From Corinectria fuckeliana (lineage: Eukaryota > Ascomycota > Sordariomycetes > Hypocreales > Nectriaceae), in the NCBI GenBank assembly GCA_019137255.1, contig WPDH01000256.1, forward strand, positions 1 to 64,000: a stretch of DNA of 64,000 nucleotides, in the 5' to 3' direction. Shown here in pieces: positions 34,532-47,383 of this stretch (the stretch's first letter is position 1; every line of letters begins with the position of its first letter). The translations under genes were made by a program, and so were the position numbers. The notes beneath the pieces were generated by a model. The model was given only the letters and a program-made list of their open reading frames with translations. It was not told the origin of the DNA and did not search any database.

Positions 34532-35609
34532 TTAGTCTAGCCTGCGCTCCTCGTCACCTAGTAACCTCTCGGTCTCGGCGTCGCGTCTGGGGCGCGCGTC
34601 ACGGTACAGGACGTAGTGTTGAATAATGAAAATGGCGTCGTAGATCATGCTGATATTGCCGAGCGCAAACTTGACAGGGTTGCCGGTGATGCCACTCCAG
34701 TCATGCTGAAGATAGCTGTCGATGCCTTGTTGGCCGACGCTGAGGATTCCACCAGTGAGGTCTAGAAGGATCTGCAAGATACTCCAGCCCTCAGTGCTCT
34801 TGTTGTTGAAGTTGAAGAGCATCTGAGGCGTGTACTTGACGAGGGTGATGATGACCTTTACATAGCCTACGGCGTAAACAATGTCGAGCGCAACCCAGTC
34901 GGTCAAGGGGTCGCTTCCGGGGGAGGCGGCAACTAGCAAATACGTGAAGGCAACACCGACGATGCAGCCGGCGATAACGCCGAGAATGAAGCGACTTGGA
35001 CGGTTGCCGGCGCTAGGAGCAAAGCCCCAGGTGGAGGAGAAGAGGTACTGGGACGTCGTTATCAGGGAGAGGGCGACGCCATGGAGGGCAAACGTGATGT
35101 CGTTGAACTGGACAGTGGGCTCAAGGCCGCTGTGGCGGGCAGCATACTGTGCACGGACGACTGAGGAGTAACGGAAGGCAACGTTTGATGCAAAGTAGGC
35201 GGAGAAGCCTGCGACAGGAATGCCGTGGTCAGCGATGTTCAAAGCAATGAGAAGGCGCCAGCAAGTGAGTTGCGATCCCTGGCAACGGGGAGGAAGCGGC
35301 GGTGATCCGGCCTGTGGGCCGGGCAATACATTGCCAGGGGTGTCCCGGCAACAATGGTGCCATGGGGGTTAGGGCAGCAAAGGCGCGGGATGCGCGTGGG
35401 ATGGGGTTGGCTTCGTCGGCGGAGCTGAGCGCGAAATAGACGCCCTACGTACCGAAAATGTTGATGAAGTGGAAGTCGACGACGGTGCCTGAGGTGGAGC
35501 GCCGACGCCAGCTGAGTATGCCCTGGGGGTAGAAGGAAAGACTCCAGGCCATGAAGTAGACCCAGCCAAAGAGGCTGGAGAGGAAATGAAGGAGGCCGTC
35601 GGAGGCCAT
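34532..35609 (-). CDS. Cystinosin-type PQ-loop transporter (ERS1-like)
   Basis: Two exons, 35453-35609 and 34532-35208, give 277 residues. Cystinosins export cystine from lysosomes/vacuoles with protons. The protein has about seven hydrophobic segments and the two PQ motifs of the family: FYPQGILSW (Pro28-Gln29) and KYTPQMLFNF (Pro180-Gln181). The second is followed by NKSTEGWSILQILLDLTGGILS, the family's most conserved stretch. The join gives INIFGFSAYF in frame. The intron is long for this window (244 nt) but has clean GTACGT and CGCAG signals. The tail is Arg/Glu-rich and ends in a short leucine/acidic patch that could act in vacuolar sorting. The start is the ATG (MASDGLL) just before the first hydrophobic segment. 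Confidence 0.92.
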
Positions 35610-38217
35610 GGCGGGCGGAGGAGAATTGAAGGCGGGAGGGGAGAGGGGGAAAGGGGAAAGGGGAAAACAGCGAGGATGCAGGATGCAGAACGTATTACGG
35701 AGCATGTAATAGTAGTAGATTACTGTACAAAAGCGCAGGCGCAAGAATGGAAGAGCGAATTGCGCAAGCCTAGGGTCCAGTTCTGTGGCCGATGACGCAA
35801 GTCACACAGTTCCCGAATGGGAAAGATCCGTCCCGACTCCAGCCACAAGAACGTGACACGTCGAGCTGACAGCCACAGCACTGTGTGCTTCAGCCCAGTG
35901 GAGCCCAGGTATTATCAGTGGGGCATATGCGCTGTGGCTGGCCAGGTGCCGAGTGTGGCTGCAGAACCAATCAAGCCGGCTTGATCGATCGGGATGCGAT
36001 GCGACCCACTGAAATCGGAGGTGCGTCCCTGGCGGCATGATACAGTGACACCTCTTGTCCCAGGCTTACTATCGTGGTGGCAGAACGTGGTCGCCAGAGT
36101 CAAGAGCGTAAGCCTATCACTCACCTTGCGTCCAAGGCAGCAGTCAGACGTTCGAATGCCTCAGGAGAAGAAGAGCAAAGGACGCGCAGTGTTGCATCGA
36201 GGATGCAAGAAAAGGTCACGGCAGTCATACCAATGACCCGATGACTTTGGGGGGGGGGGGGGCGTGATTTACTAAAACAGAGCATAAGTCTCAAAGCAAC
36301 GAAATCAAGAAATCAAAATGACACCTCAAGGAAAGAAGCCGAGAAGACACGACGACAACGGCCGATACGTTGCAGCGAGTGGAGATGATGCCGGCCCAGT
36401 CGAGGCCAATCTAAACGAGGTCCGTCCGCACTTGAAGCATTTCAGATCATGGAGCCACTGCTTGGTGCCCGACACGGACAGCGGCCAGACAAAAGGAAAC
36501 TATATTAGAGGCTCTCGAACACGTTCCTCAGGCCTGAGCCGCCTAAGAATAATTCATCCACGGCTCTAATAACAAAGCACAGGACGTTAGCGGACGGGAA
36601 GTGTCCGAAGCGCACTAGAAAACTTCACCACAGTGGAGCCTCCGTACTCCCCCCGGTCCCGGGCCCGCGGTGACAGGGTTATAGGGTAACAAGGTGACAA
36701 GGTGACAAGGTGAATCAACAAGGCTGCGCTGCGAAGCATATGTATGTAAAGAGAAAGAAAAAAAAGGCGAGCCCAGGGTGGAGCCGCCCCGTTGTTGATG
36801 GTCTTCGGAAGAGGTCGGATGGCATGACAGTGGACACTCGTTTTTGCTTCCTGATAATTCTCGTCCGTTGCGAGGCTTATTATGGACGATTGACGGGGTC
36901 GATCAAGGGCGGATTATTAGGTGGTCCGTGGAATGACGTTTTTTTCTTTCTACTACTCCGTACTATGCACTCATCGTTTCCCGTCTTGGTACGGGAGTTT
37001 GGGGTTCATGCCGTGTGGTGCCCGAATTATCTCCGTTGTGAAAATCGGTGTCTCGGTTTGCGTTTCCACAGTCAGGCCAGCGTAGAGTCACCCGCGTCGA
37101 TAGCATCGACAGGGCGTAGCGCACGAGAAAGAGAGCGCGAGGGGATTGCTAGAATAGATGTATCATTATACTGCATGTGTGTGTGTCTGAGCAGATGCCG
37201 CAATGGCGGTGCATCGTCGAAGGCCGCTGTGGTTTGTCTCGACTAAACGACAGCGGCGTTGAGCCTCCGTTACCCCTGGGTCATGAACATACTATGTAGG
37301 TATCAAACCGATCATTCATGTCCCTGACGATCTCAACTCACTAACAAGACTCAACCTCGAACCCGGCGACACCGCTGTGTCCGTCGCGGCGTCGCCCGAC
37401 TCTCACCACACGTCACCGATCTGGAGCCCTCTTTATTCCCAGGGGGGCCCCCTCGCACGTCCGGCACCTCCCCGGCGGTCGGTCCGGGCGGGCTCGGCAC
37501 GGTACTTTGTCACCTCATTTTCTTCTGGAAGTGGCACTCTTTCTTCACCCGTAGGTCGCCGCTTCGTCGGGCCAATGCTAATTCTAGGTACCGTATCAGT
37601 ATGCATGCATGCGCCTCAGCAAACAATGGATCTCTCGTCTCACCTCGACTCGACTTTGCTGCAACTTCGGGATTCGGCGCCAGGGCAGAGTTAAAACATG
37701 TCACCGCAATCATCAAAACATGTCACTCCGGTACTGCTCCTACTTACCTATCCTATCTTATGTCGCCGTGTGTCTCGCGCCCCTTTAGCTATCTCTGCCC
37801 GTTTTGGATCTGGTCACATCTCTGAGCTGAGGGATCTTCACTCCCAGGTCTTCGTGTATCTTTTTGCATGTGCTTACAGGTAAAAAGTGCACTTTATGGC
37901 TTCGCCGCCGTCCAATACCCAACCTACCCCCGTCGCACGACAACCCACACCGAGTCAGCTTATCTGAGGCCGGGAATAGGGCGCTTCGCTAGGGGCTGGT
38001 CCCGCCCAGACCGCTAAAAGCTACCATGTACCTACATGATACATAATAGTAGGTTCCCAGCTCTACGGCTCCAGGGCAACCCACACATCCAAGCCCAGCC
38101 CAGCCCGTTTTAGAACCCTTGCCCAATAGATCGAACCGTTTCCCGGCCTCTCCCTTCTCTCTGCAGTGCAGTGTCTGATCTGGTGCATGTGAATTCGCGG
38201 ATGCTGCAGCAGATATC

Positions 38218-38258
38218 GGGGGGGGGGGGGGGGGGGGGGGGGGGGTANNGGGGGGGGG
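38218..38258. repeat. Long poly-G tract with undetermined bases
   Basis: Twenty-eight G, then T, A and two N (38248-38249), then nine more G. As with the tract at 11331, the ambiguous bases fall inside the homopolymer, so length and content are uncertain. Confidence 0.9.
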
Positions 38259-38991
38259 CGGAGGGGTGTATCCTTCTTCACTAATACATAGGTAGCTGCG
38301 CAGTAACTACGGAGTACGAAGTATTACGCAGCGAGAAGAAAGAAAAAAAGGAAGCGAGAGAGGCTCGCACACCTCCAGCTCAGCTCAGGGTCTCCTAGCT
38401 TGGCGCCCAGGGCACGTCCGTTCACTCTCGATTACCCACGCCCCCTTCATACCTTTAACTTATCGAAAGAAAGCTTGGTTGCGGCAATGCAACGTACTGT
38501 ACCGTCCCGTCCCGATCCCAGTCTAGGACGTGCTCTGGTTGGCTACAGCACGCGTGAGATGCACCTTGACTCGCGCCCCTCGGTGTGCGTGTGTTAATTG
38601 TTCGGGTGATTCACATCGTCCCCCCTTCATGGGATGGACCCCCCTTGTCCCTTGTCCTGGTCCAATGATCCCTGTCCGCTTGCTCGGCAACTTTCTGGGC
38701 TTCGCTCCTGCTCGGCGTGTGCGAGTGAGTCTAAGTGTCAGTGTCAGTGTCAGTGTGTGAGTCGACTTTATATATGATGCTGGACTCTCCCGCTACTTTA
38801 CATCTCGGCCTCTCCATATCTTAGACCATCTCGTCAATCTACATCCCATTGTCTCTTCTATCTTCTCATTTGCCTGAGTGGATCATCGTCTTCTTCATCA
38901 TCGTCCACCACCAACCCAAACCATAGATCACTTATAGATCCATCTACACCTGTCTAGAGCAAACACTACAAACAGCTCTTCACCAACCACC

Positions 38992-39013
38992 CACACACAC
39001 ACACACACACACA
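38992..39013. repeat. CA microsatellite just before a start codon
   Basis: About 11 CA units ending nine bases before the ATG at 39023, so within the 5' leader of that gene. Confidence 0.95.
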
Positions 39014-39022
39014 TCATCCATC

Positions 39023-39646
39023 ATGGACTCAGAAACCACCTCAAGTCACCGTACGGGCTTCATGGACCTCCCCGTCGAGATCCGCCTGGAAGTCTACCAG
39101 CACCTCTTCCACCTGCCCGCCTTCAAGCAGTTCTCCCGCGGCGAAGACACCACGGCCCAGATCCACGCCGGCCTCCTCCGCACCAACCGCCAGATCAACG
39201 CCGAGGCCACCCCTCTTCTCTACTCGCAAAACACCTTCCTCGCCCACCCGACCCTGCTCGCCTCGTTCCCCCGGCTCCGCGCCCGCTACAGCCCCATCAA
39301 GGAGTCCTCGGTGCTGCCGCGCATCCGCCGCTTCCATATCCAGGTCCGCCTCGACTGCGACCTGCCCTACGACCAGGCCGCCGTCACAAAGTCCTTCAGC
39401 GGCATGGACGAGCTCAGCGTCGACGTCGTCCAGAGCATGTACTTGGGCGTGGGCCACCGCAACTTACACAAGTTCGAGGGCGTCCGCGGCGTGAAGCGGG
39501 TTCACATCGCCGGCAGCACCACCGGCTTCGAAGACTACGTCCGGTGGTTGGAACAAGTCATGCAGAGCGAGCCCGGCACCCAGTTTGAGGAGTTCAAGTC
39601 ATCAGAATGCGGCTGGGCCGACCGACTTGCCACCATTCACTTCTAG
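39023..39646 (+). CDS. F-box/2EXR-like protein
   Basis: One exon of 207 residues with an ATG in a good context (catcATGG). Residues 12-30 read GFMDLPVEIRLEVYQHLF, the short LP-xEIR-xxIY-xxL motif that opens many fungal F-box and 2EXR-type proteins. TNRQINAEATPLLYSQNTF follows, another hallmark of that group. F-box proteins recruit substrates to SCF ubiquitin ligases, but many fungal proteins with only this motif have no known role. No leucine-rich or WD repeats are seen. The substrate cannot be guessed. Confidence 0.85.
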   Translation: MDSETTSSHRTGFMDLPVEIRLEVYQHLFHLPAFKQFSRGEDTTAQIHAGLLRTNRQINAEATPLLYSQNTFLAHPTLLASFPRLRARYSPIKESSVLPRIRRFHIQVRLDCDLPYDQAAVTKSFSGMDELSVDVVQSMYLGVGHRNLHKFEGVRGVKRVHIAGSTTGFEDYVRWLEQVMQSEPGTQFEEFKSSECGWADRLATIHF

Positions 39647-40704
39647 ATCTGGTGTGCTTGTCGACGTCGACTACTTCTATTCTCAGGGGCTACCCTCCTA
39701 ATACCCCCCCCCCCTTTTCGTTCGTTGCACATTAGAAGGATAAAAGGTGACGATGATGATGAATTTGCATTTGGGTTTTGCTGGGATTTGGATTGGACCG
39801 GCGTTGATTAGGTCCCGAACTTGGGAGGACCATCATTCCTGGGCGTTCCCAGAACGGGCGCAAGGAAACAAAAGTAGGCCTACTAGGCTACATGGTACAT
39901 TCTGGCAATGATAATACACTAGTACTACTCAGTATAGATAATGGACTACACACAAACTTTTCAAACACATCATGGCTCAAGCGCGCGCATTCAGTGGAGT
40001 GATACGCAAGCCCAAATGTCGACATGAAGGCCTGAGATGATACGCGACAGGGGAGTGATGGGATGTCAACCACGCCGTTCATTCGACAGCCGAACCATGC
40101 AAGATTATGCAGAGCCATGACATAACGCAAGGACCAAGAGGCTGATGGAGCAACGTTCAGCCACACCATATGTACTCACAGCTACTCCGTACATCGTTTC
40201 AATTCCAAGTCTCAGCCATCGTTCACACTCACTCACTCACTCAACCACACAAGCACAGCACCAAATTCATAAACACAAAGCTCTTATCGTATAGTTGGCG
40301 TCTTTTTCTACACAAACAAAGCTGCGCCATCATGTCCTTTAATGCCCCAGAAACGCCGATTCTGATGCAAGTGCAGCGCGGTCCCGGACTCTCAGATCAG
40401 AGATGGTGGCCATTTGGCTTTCCGTCCTCCATCCATTCCTCTCTTTTCTACCAACTTCTCTGGGCCCCCAAAGAAAAAGAAAAAAAATACCAAAAATTTG
40501 CAAAAGAAAGAAGAAGCTGCAAAATCAAAAGATTGCAATTCAAGTCCCAAGTTCATCCAATGTTCCGTGGAGCCGTGACCGGCCGAGTCTTCAGCCGGCC
40601 TCAGCCGCGGGCGAACTGTCGGGTCTTCGCAAGTGGGCTCACTTCACCACCCCTCATAAGTCAAATAGCCGAGCCAGCCCCCGAAACCCCGTGGAACCAT
40701 TTCT
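39647..40704. other. Convergent intergenic stretch
   Basis: Between the 3' ends of the F-box-like gene and the aspartate/glutamate carrier. Contains an 11-C run at 39704-39714 and a CACT tandem near 40227-40245. No reading frame is convincing. Confidence 0.55.
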
Positions 40705-42943
40705 TTACTGGCCACCACCGCCCATAATCTTGGGCAGTGATCGCCAGCCGTTCTCGTTGGGCAGCTTCACCTTGCCAAAGTCCTCGTCAAGGTCCAAGAT
40801 GACCTTGAGCGCGTTGCGGCTGCGGCCGAACGGGCTGGAGTCCAGGCTGCCCTGGCCCACGACGGCCGGGGTGGGAATCTTGGACGACTCGGCCGCTACC
40901 GAGCCCGGCATGGGCAGCATCGTCTGCAGCACCTCGTACGCGGCCAGCGTGAAGCCGAACTGAGGCGACGATCGGAAGATTCGTGCGGGACCGCCCTTGA
41001 AGAAGGCAGTGAAGCCCTCCTCCTTGAAGATGGTCTTGGCGGCGTCGCGCAGGCCGTTGTACGTCGCCTCGCCCTTGCGGGCCTCGACCTGAAGTCGGGT
41101 CTTGATAACGTCACAAGGCGTCGTCAGGTACGCCGCAGGCATACCAGCGATCGCACCAGCAGTCAGAAGCTGCAGCACACCCAGCTTCTTGGTGGCCGTC
41201 TCGCCAAAGAAGTCCTTCTTCAAGTGGCTGTACGTGGGGAAGTAGATGGCCGAGAAGGGCACATCACGGAGCAAGCACGCCGAGGCGCCCTTGTACAGGC
41301 CGACGAGACCCAGGTTTCGCACGATCCACATGGCCGATCGCTTGGGGGTTCCCTCGACCGTCTTGGCGACCTCGCCCTGGATCTGCAGGCGAATCTTGAC
41401 AATCTCGAGAGGGTTGGTGAAGACCTAGCACACGGTGTTAGTCTTCGAGACTTCTCACATCTCACTCGGTCGCATGAGAGCAAGGGAAACTTACGACTTG
41501 GCAACCACCAGCGGAACCACCAGCAATTATCTCCGCCCACAAGGGAATCTCGCCCCGCTTGTCAGTGAAATATTTACGAGCCAGGTCGTTGACGGTGAGC
41601 TTGATGGCCTTTTCGGGAGCGACACCGACCAGCTGGGGCAGAACACCCGAGTACAGGCCACGGAAACCCTCGTTGCGAACAACCTTCTGGAAGCAGTCGA
41701 TGGAGTTCTTGTACAAGCGCTGACCGGGGACAGCGCCTCGCTGGTTCTGAAGTCGTGTCTTGACGAGATCGATAGGGTACACCATGAAGGCACCGAAGGC
41801 ACCAGCAATACTACCGAGGCCGAAGTTGTAGGTGGAGCTTAGGATGCTGAAGAGAATGGAGGAGGCAGCCGACTTCTTGGCCAAGATGGATCCCTCCACG
41901 GCATCATAAATGGGGTTTCGCCAGGACGGGTCCAGGACCTTGGCGAAGTCGGGAAGGCCTAGGCGACCCGAAGGTTCATCGAGCCCGGCAAAGTGGAAGA
42001 GGATGTCCGCCTCCATGGGGGTGAAGAGGGAGAAGCGGGTGATGGTGGCAGCCTCGTTGAGGAACTCGGGCCGGGTGATCTTGCCGTCCTTGCTCTTGTC
42101 GATGGCGCGGCGCAGAATCAGTTCGACGAGATCCATCTCTCCAATAACGTTGCGGAAGGCACGGACGTTGGCGTAGGAGATCTTGGTGCTGGAGGAGATG
42201 TTGCACAAGGTGTGGAGGTTCTGCAGAATGTGGTCGGAGAGCTTGTGCTTAGCGGTCTCAAGGATGATGCGCTCGAAATCCTCAGGGTTGATGTAGCCAT
42301 CGCCATCCTTGTCGAAGCGCTGGAAGGCCTGGCGGATGCGCTCGCCCTGGAGGCCGCGCAGCATCTGGGTGAACTGAGGGTAGTCGAGGGTGTGGCGGTT
42401 CTTCTTGTTGCCAATGTAGAGCTTGGCCCATTCGGAGTCCCAGTCGAAGGGGATGTTATTGGGGCCCTTGTTGAGCTCGTACAGAGTGCGGAAGTCGTCA
42501 TACTTGATGTGGCCGTTGCGCTCAACATCGAAGAGGCGGAAAGCGATCTCGTACTCGGCGTCGGGCTTGGCGATGAGGTTCTCGAAGACACCCCAGTCGG
42601 CGAGGCTCACCTTCCCAGCGCTCTTGGTATCGGCGACGCGGAAAAGGATGGAATATTGCTCGCGAGAGATCTTGTGCTATAGGACAAGGAGGGACGATGG
42701 TCAGTCGAGTTGCGCAAAGCAGCACGGTACTCAAGGGAGCTAGGGTTGACTCACAAAGTCCTCACCCTTGGGGACGACTGCAGCTACGAAGTCGTCGAGA
42801 CCCAGGAAGAGCTCGCCGGACTCGGCATCCTTGACGGCATGCGCGTTGAATCGCGCCTTGGCCTGGGTGGATAGTTGTACGGGGTCAGAGGAACCGACGA
42901 GGGCCTCCTTGACGACCTCCTTGACCACGGTGGCGTTGGACAT
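40705..42943 (-). CDS. AGC1: Mitochondrial aspartate/glutamate carrier with EF-hands
   Basis: Three exons, 42755-42943, 41495-42676 and 40705-41424, give 696 residues. It exchanges mitochondrial aspartate for cytosolic glutamate across the inner membrane, part of the malate-aspartate shuttle. The N-terminal half has EF-hand loops: a canonical one near residues 184-197 (FDKDGDGYINPEDF) and weaker ones FDVERNGHIKYDDF and IDKSKDGKITRPEF. The carrier domain (about 345-630) has three repeats with the signature PxD/ExxK/R: YPIDLVKTRLQ, NPLEIVKIRLQ and TPCDVIKTRLQ. Length matches human citrin/aralar (about 675) rather than the yeast Agc1. All joins are in frame; the second joins GGCQV to FTNPLE inside the carrier domain. 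The EF-hand half suggests calcium control as in citrin, though some loops lack key acidic residues. Confidence 0.95.
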
Positions 42944-45900
42944 GCTTGCGGCCGGGCTCGGAGAGGGCTCGGAGGCGAGGGAATTCGGAGTCGGGAGGGG
43001 GCTCGCAATTGACGACCGGAAAGGGCGATGCGATCAGGGACGACCAGGTAGGCCAAGGGTCCGTGACGACGGGTGGTCTGGGAACCCGGGGAAACGTCGA
43101 AGGGTTTGTCGGAGGGAAGTGGAGGGCGGGTAGTCTCTATACCAGAGAACAGAAACACACACCAGGCCAAGAGAAAGTTAAGACCCGAGGGAGACAGCGG
43201 CGACAGTGGACAACGGCGGCGCAAGCACGTGTCTTTGAGAGGGTTCTGGGAGGGGGGGGGGAAGGAGGAAGAGGAAAGGCAGGAGAAGAGAGACGAGCGA
43301 AATGCGTCAATTGGAAACCCCGCAAGCCTGAAGGAAGTCAGAGGATCGTCGAGACGAGATGCGAAGAGAGAGCGGACGACTCACGAGGCGACGACCCAGC
43401 AAGATTTTGGCATAAATTTGCTATCGGGACCGGTGGTTGGCCCGGGGTGGATTTCGTGCTTCGTGGGGACCTTGGAGGTACCTACCCTCAGCGAGGTACA
43501 GTGGCCCTAGGGCGCTCACTCCGGGGAGGGGAGGGTCGGGGGGGGGGGCGTGGACAGTGGGACTTTGCGGCGTGTCGGCGGTCTAGCGACGAGCGAAACC
43601 CGGACCAGCGGCGGGCGGACGGACATACGTTGAACCGCTGGAGGCGCGCGAATGCCGTCCCTCTTCAGTGGACCGGAGCGTCCTTACTGTGGAGTGCTAT
43701 TTTATTTGTTTGCTCTCGTTGCTTTTGGTTAGGGCGGCGGCGTCTTTGTCCGTCCGAAAACGCCTGCTGTGTCTGTACGCAGCTACTGATACCACTACTA
43801 CGAATCCCTAAACAAATGTCGAAAATGCCCTGTAATTACGTGCGCGGTGCAGCCGTGAGGGTGGGTGCAACCAAGGGGTCGCAGCCATGTCCACGTGCGG
43901 AGGGGGGGCGTCCCTAGCTCAAGTTCTCAAGCACAGAAGCACTTACAGCAAAGAAAGAAAAATAGGCACGTACGAGGTACAAGCCCAGGTAAGAGAGAGA
44001 AAGACAAGGAGAGCGAGAGGCAGAGGCAGAGGCAGAGGCAGTCATATCCAGTTGTTCATGACGATGACGGATGTCTGAGCGGTATTTGCAAGGGCATGGC
44101 ATGGGCATACGGAGCTGCCAACGTAACCTCAGCCTGACAGGACAGACAGAACACCAAATCCCATCACGCAGACGCAACGCAAGATACAGTACACACCATC
44201 CCCCAGCTGCATCTCGGTGGATCAATGGCAGTGACACCGTCATACAGATCTTACAGCAGCCACCATCACTGGTCACACTGAACGCGAAGGGATCCCGGGA
44301 CCAAAGGGGACCGACCCGGAGACCCTACTCACCACCGGGATCATCACCGAGCCGGGTCTGGGGGCGTGGCAGAAAAGGGAGCGAACGAGACGGACCCGCC
44401 CAGCCGGGATTTCGGAGGGCCCACGGGCCACTGCTCGTCTCTCTCCAACGGCTGTGCTGTTCTCTGGAGCCAAACTGTTGTAAGTGACCTACCCGAACGA
44501 GGAAGGGCAGGATACCCGTAGACTAGGTAGACTACCTACCTGTCACGGGGTACGACCAAGGTGAGGAGGATGGGAGGTGAGTGGATTTGTCAATGTTCAT
44601 CCCCATATGCATCTATTCCTGTTGGGTAGAAACCTAGACTACTAGTACCAAGATGCCTTGTTACTTGGGAATGTACCCGACTTCTTCGGTCAGCACGGAA
44701 GAAGAGAATGGGGGAGATGACCGCTGGAAGGGATGCTAAGTAACCTGCTGACAAAAGTCACACTCCATCTCGATTCTCCTATCTTTTATCTCTATTCCTG
44801 GGCTCTGCATCTCTCTTTCTCCTCTCACAACCAGGCAAAAAACCTTGCGCGAAATAATACTCTCGAGTTTCTCCCTATCAGCTAGTAACTTGGCAGTTAC
44901 ATCACACCCCCTCCCGTCCCGGCGGGCGGCTGAGAGGGCCAAGCGCCTCGTCGCCATGCACAGTTCCGCTGGGCCGTAGCGCTGCGTACCTGCGACGGAG
45001 ATTGGCGCAAGTCGACGACAGGTATCCTTCAGGCCATTTGTTCCACGGACTGGTCGCCGAATAGAACCTACTACGTACCTAGGTACCTATGCGTAACTTA
45101 TTAGATACTACATAGTAGACTTAATTATTAATCTAGTGGTCTGGGTTGCCAGGAGGGGTAATCTGTAGCGTCAGCGGTAGCGGCCCATCCCCCAGAAACC
45201 AATTCTCCAGGTTTCCCCCCCTTCACAGGCGCACGAAGGGGCCACCGGAGGAGCGCTGGAACTGCAGAGGAGGAAGAGATGGATGCGCGGATCTAGGTAC
45301 CGCGGATGTACCATGCGCCCAGCAGCAAGCCCCGACCTGGCTCTGCCCATGACGTGCCGGTTTCCAGGTTTGGTCCTTTCCGTCTGTTCTCTGTAGGGGA
45401 TCCTAGCAATGACAGATAACGTCAACATTAACAATGCCAGACGACTGTATTGGCAATGACATGAAAGCTCGGCGCATGGAAGAGTCTGAAAAGGCTTCTC
45501 GGGGGCTTGCTACATAGTATAACTTTGGTAAATTAGTAGAGCTACTAGTAATTATCTAGTACTATTATTGCCCGCAAAGCGCTGCTGTAGGCAATAAAGG
45601 AAGAAGAGAACCCACAGCCGCAAGCAAGCCGCACACAGGTCAGTTCCCGTTCCCCCCATCCATCCATCCCCCTTCGCGCACAAGGCCGATATCCACACCC
45701 CCTCCGACCCGGCGGGCGGCAGCCTTTTCCTCCTTGGCGCCAGAAAGGCACCGGAGGGCCGGAAATTCCCGGCCTTGGGAACTAGCACCAGCTTTCGCCA
45801 CAGGGAATGGGTGAGAAAGGCTCCGGAGGGGCGACGGCGAGAAGAATGGCAAGACGGAGGAGAAGAATGAACCTCTGTTTTGCACCAGAAGAGCACACCC

Positions 45901-47383
45901 GTTCTCACGAACGTTAGTTAATAGGGGGGCTTCGCGAGGACGCAGCGTCGGCGAAAGCGCGGGATGGAGATGGCAAAGCAGGCCTGGCGTTGGGCGTTGC
46001 AGCGCAGTGGGGAAAGTCGGGGAGGGTAGGGTGTAGGGATTCTCGATAGGTTCTAGATCTCGGGGCGCGGCGGAGGCATGGAAATGGAGATGGAGATGGA
46101 GATGAGAGCTTTTAGTTTCTTCAGCATGGACCATTGTGACTGCGGCGGCTAGATGCACCTACGGACCGAGATGCAAGCTGCTGCAAGGTCAATTGATCAC
46201 TCTCATTGGAGCTTAGCAATTGAGCTTCCAGCTTTAGTATTACAAGCTCTTTAAGAAATGCAATATAGCCCACTGGAGATGGGTCGGGATTAGATATCAT
46301 ACATGTCCAGAACCTGGCCTCTCCTCCCAGTATCGAAAAGAAAGCCGCCGTCCTAGGGTTGATCCTAGTGTGTTCTGTTCTGTTGATGGTGGTTAGCTTC
46401 CGCTGCCGCCCGTCCGTCCTACATCATCGACTGATGATTTGATTCGATCGATTAATCTCATATATGCCCGCCCTTTCCGGAACACCCAAAACCGAGACCA
46501 AACCATACCCCGGTCCTCACCCCCACGGTCGATGTCCCTGATCCGCGGTCCATTCATCCATCCATCTCCCGGGCTGCGATGCGTCACCCATCTCGACTGT
46601 CCCTGCACCGACTGCACGGGAAGGTTGTTGTTGTTGTTGTTGTTGTCGTCGTGGATGCGCGTGCGCGTGCGTGTGAGAGAAACGGTGGTATTTGTAATTG
46701 CGATTCCGCAACGCCGAATTCCGAGCGCAACACGATGAAGCCAGCCACAAGAGGCAAAAGTCATATCGCAGGAAAAAAGAAAACCCCCTTCGCAGTCGTG
46801 ATTCTCATAATGGTCATTCAGAGTCGTAATGCAGGCCCCCTTCTTCCCATGGCAGGTAGGTTGGACTGGCCGAAGAGGAAGAGGTCCCGTAGTTGATGTC
46901 TTGTTGCTTTTTCTCCTTCCATGTTCCGAGCTAAGTCGAGTCCAATCCACCCGCAAGTGATTATTAAAAAGTCGTGATCAAACAGAAACGCCCTCAAGCG
47001 AGGACTAAGGTAAAAAGCCGAAAGCCTCATAGGCGGGGGAGCCTCAAAGGCCAAGACGCAGCAAAGGGCAACGGGACTGGGTAGCTCGGCCTCGTCGGCT
47101 TCGTTTCCCGGGCCGGTGTTGAGGCGAGGTGAACCAAACACGTCCCCGGGCCGGTGTCGATATAGGTATAGGTAGTCATGAAACCCCACGGTCCCACGGT
47201 GACGGTGAGCGCCGATGGGGCCGAGACGACATCGGCGGCGGAACAGACAAAAATCCAACTTAGACAGAGATTATACAGTGGTGATAAGCGCATGCAGGCG
47301 CCACGCAGGTCGTCTCTGCAAATCAAACACGCACGTCGCCGTTGCCAACCGCAACGCGCCGGCTTCCCTTGACTCGGTCTTGC
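42944..47383. other. Gene-free stretch
   Basis: About 4.4 kb with no supported gene. The first 1.5 kb upstream of the carrier is G-rich on the plus strand (leader and promoter side). A 324-codon open frame here (42946-43917) is low-complexity Arg/Gly-rich and opposite to the leader, so it is not called. Repeats: gaggca near 44021-44041, a TACGTA/CCTAGG-rich palindromic cluster at 45068-45118, ggagat near 46082-46105 and gtt near 46624-46648. Confidence 0.6.

Larger units (their letters stand above)
35610..39022. other. Gene-free stretch between divergent genes
   Basis: No gene seen in 3.4 kb. It must contain the promoters of the transporter (minus strand) and the F-box-like gene (plus strand). 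Visible content: a 14-G run at 36249-36262, a caaggtga tandem around 36688-36713, a long poly-G with two N at 38218-38258, a TACGGAGTA-type cluster near 38304-38330 and a gtgtca tandem near 38735-38758. Confidence 0.6.

Noticed and set aside
42946..43917. 324-codon Arg/Gly-rich open frame upstream of the aspartate/glutamate carrier
   Set aside because: Low-complexity composition in a G-rich leader opposite the carrier gene; no domain, and the openness is explained by base composition.
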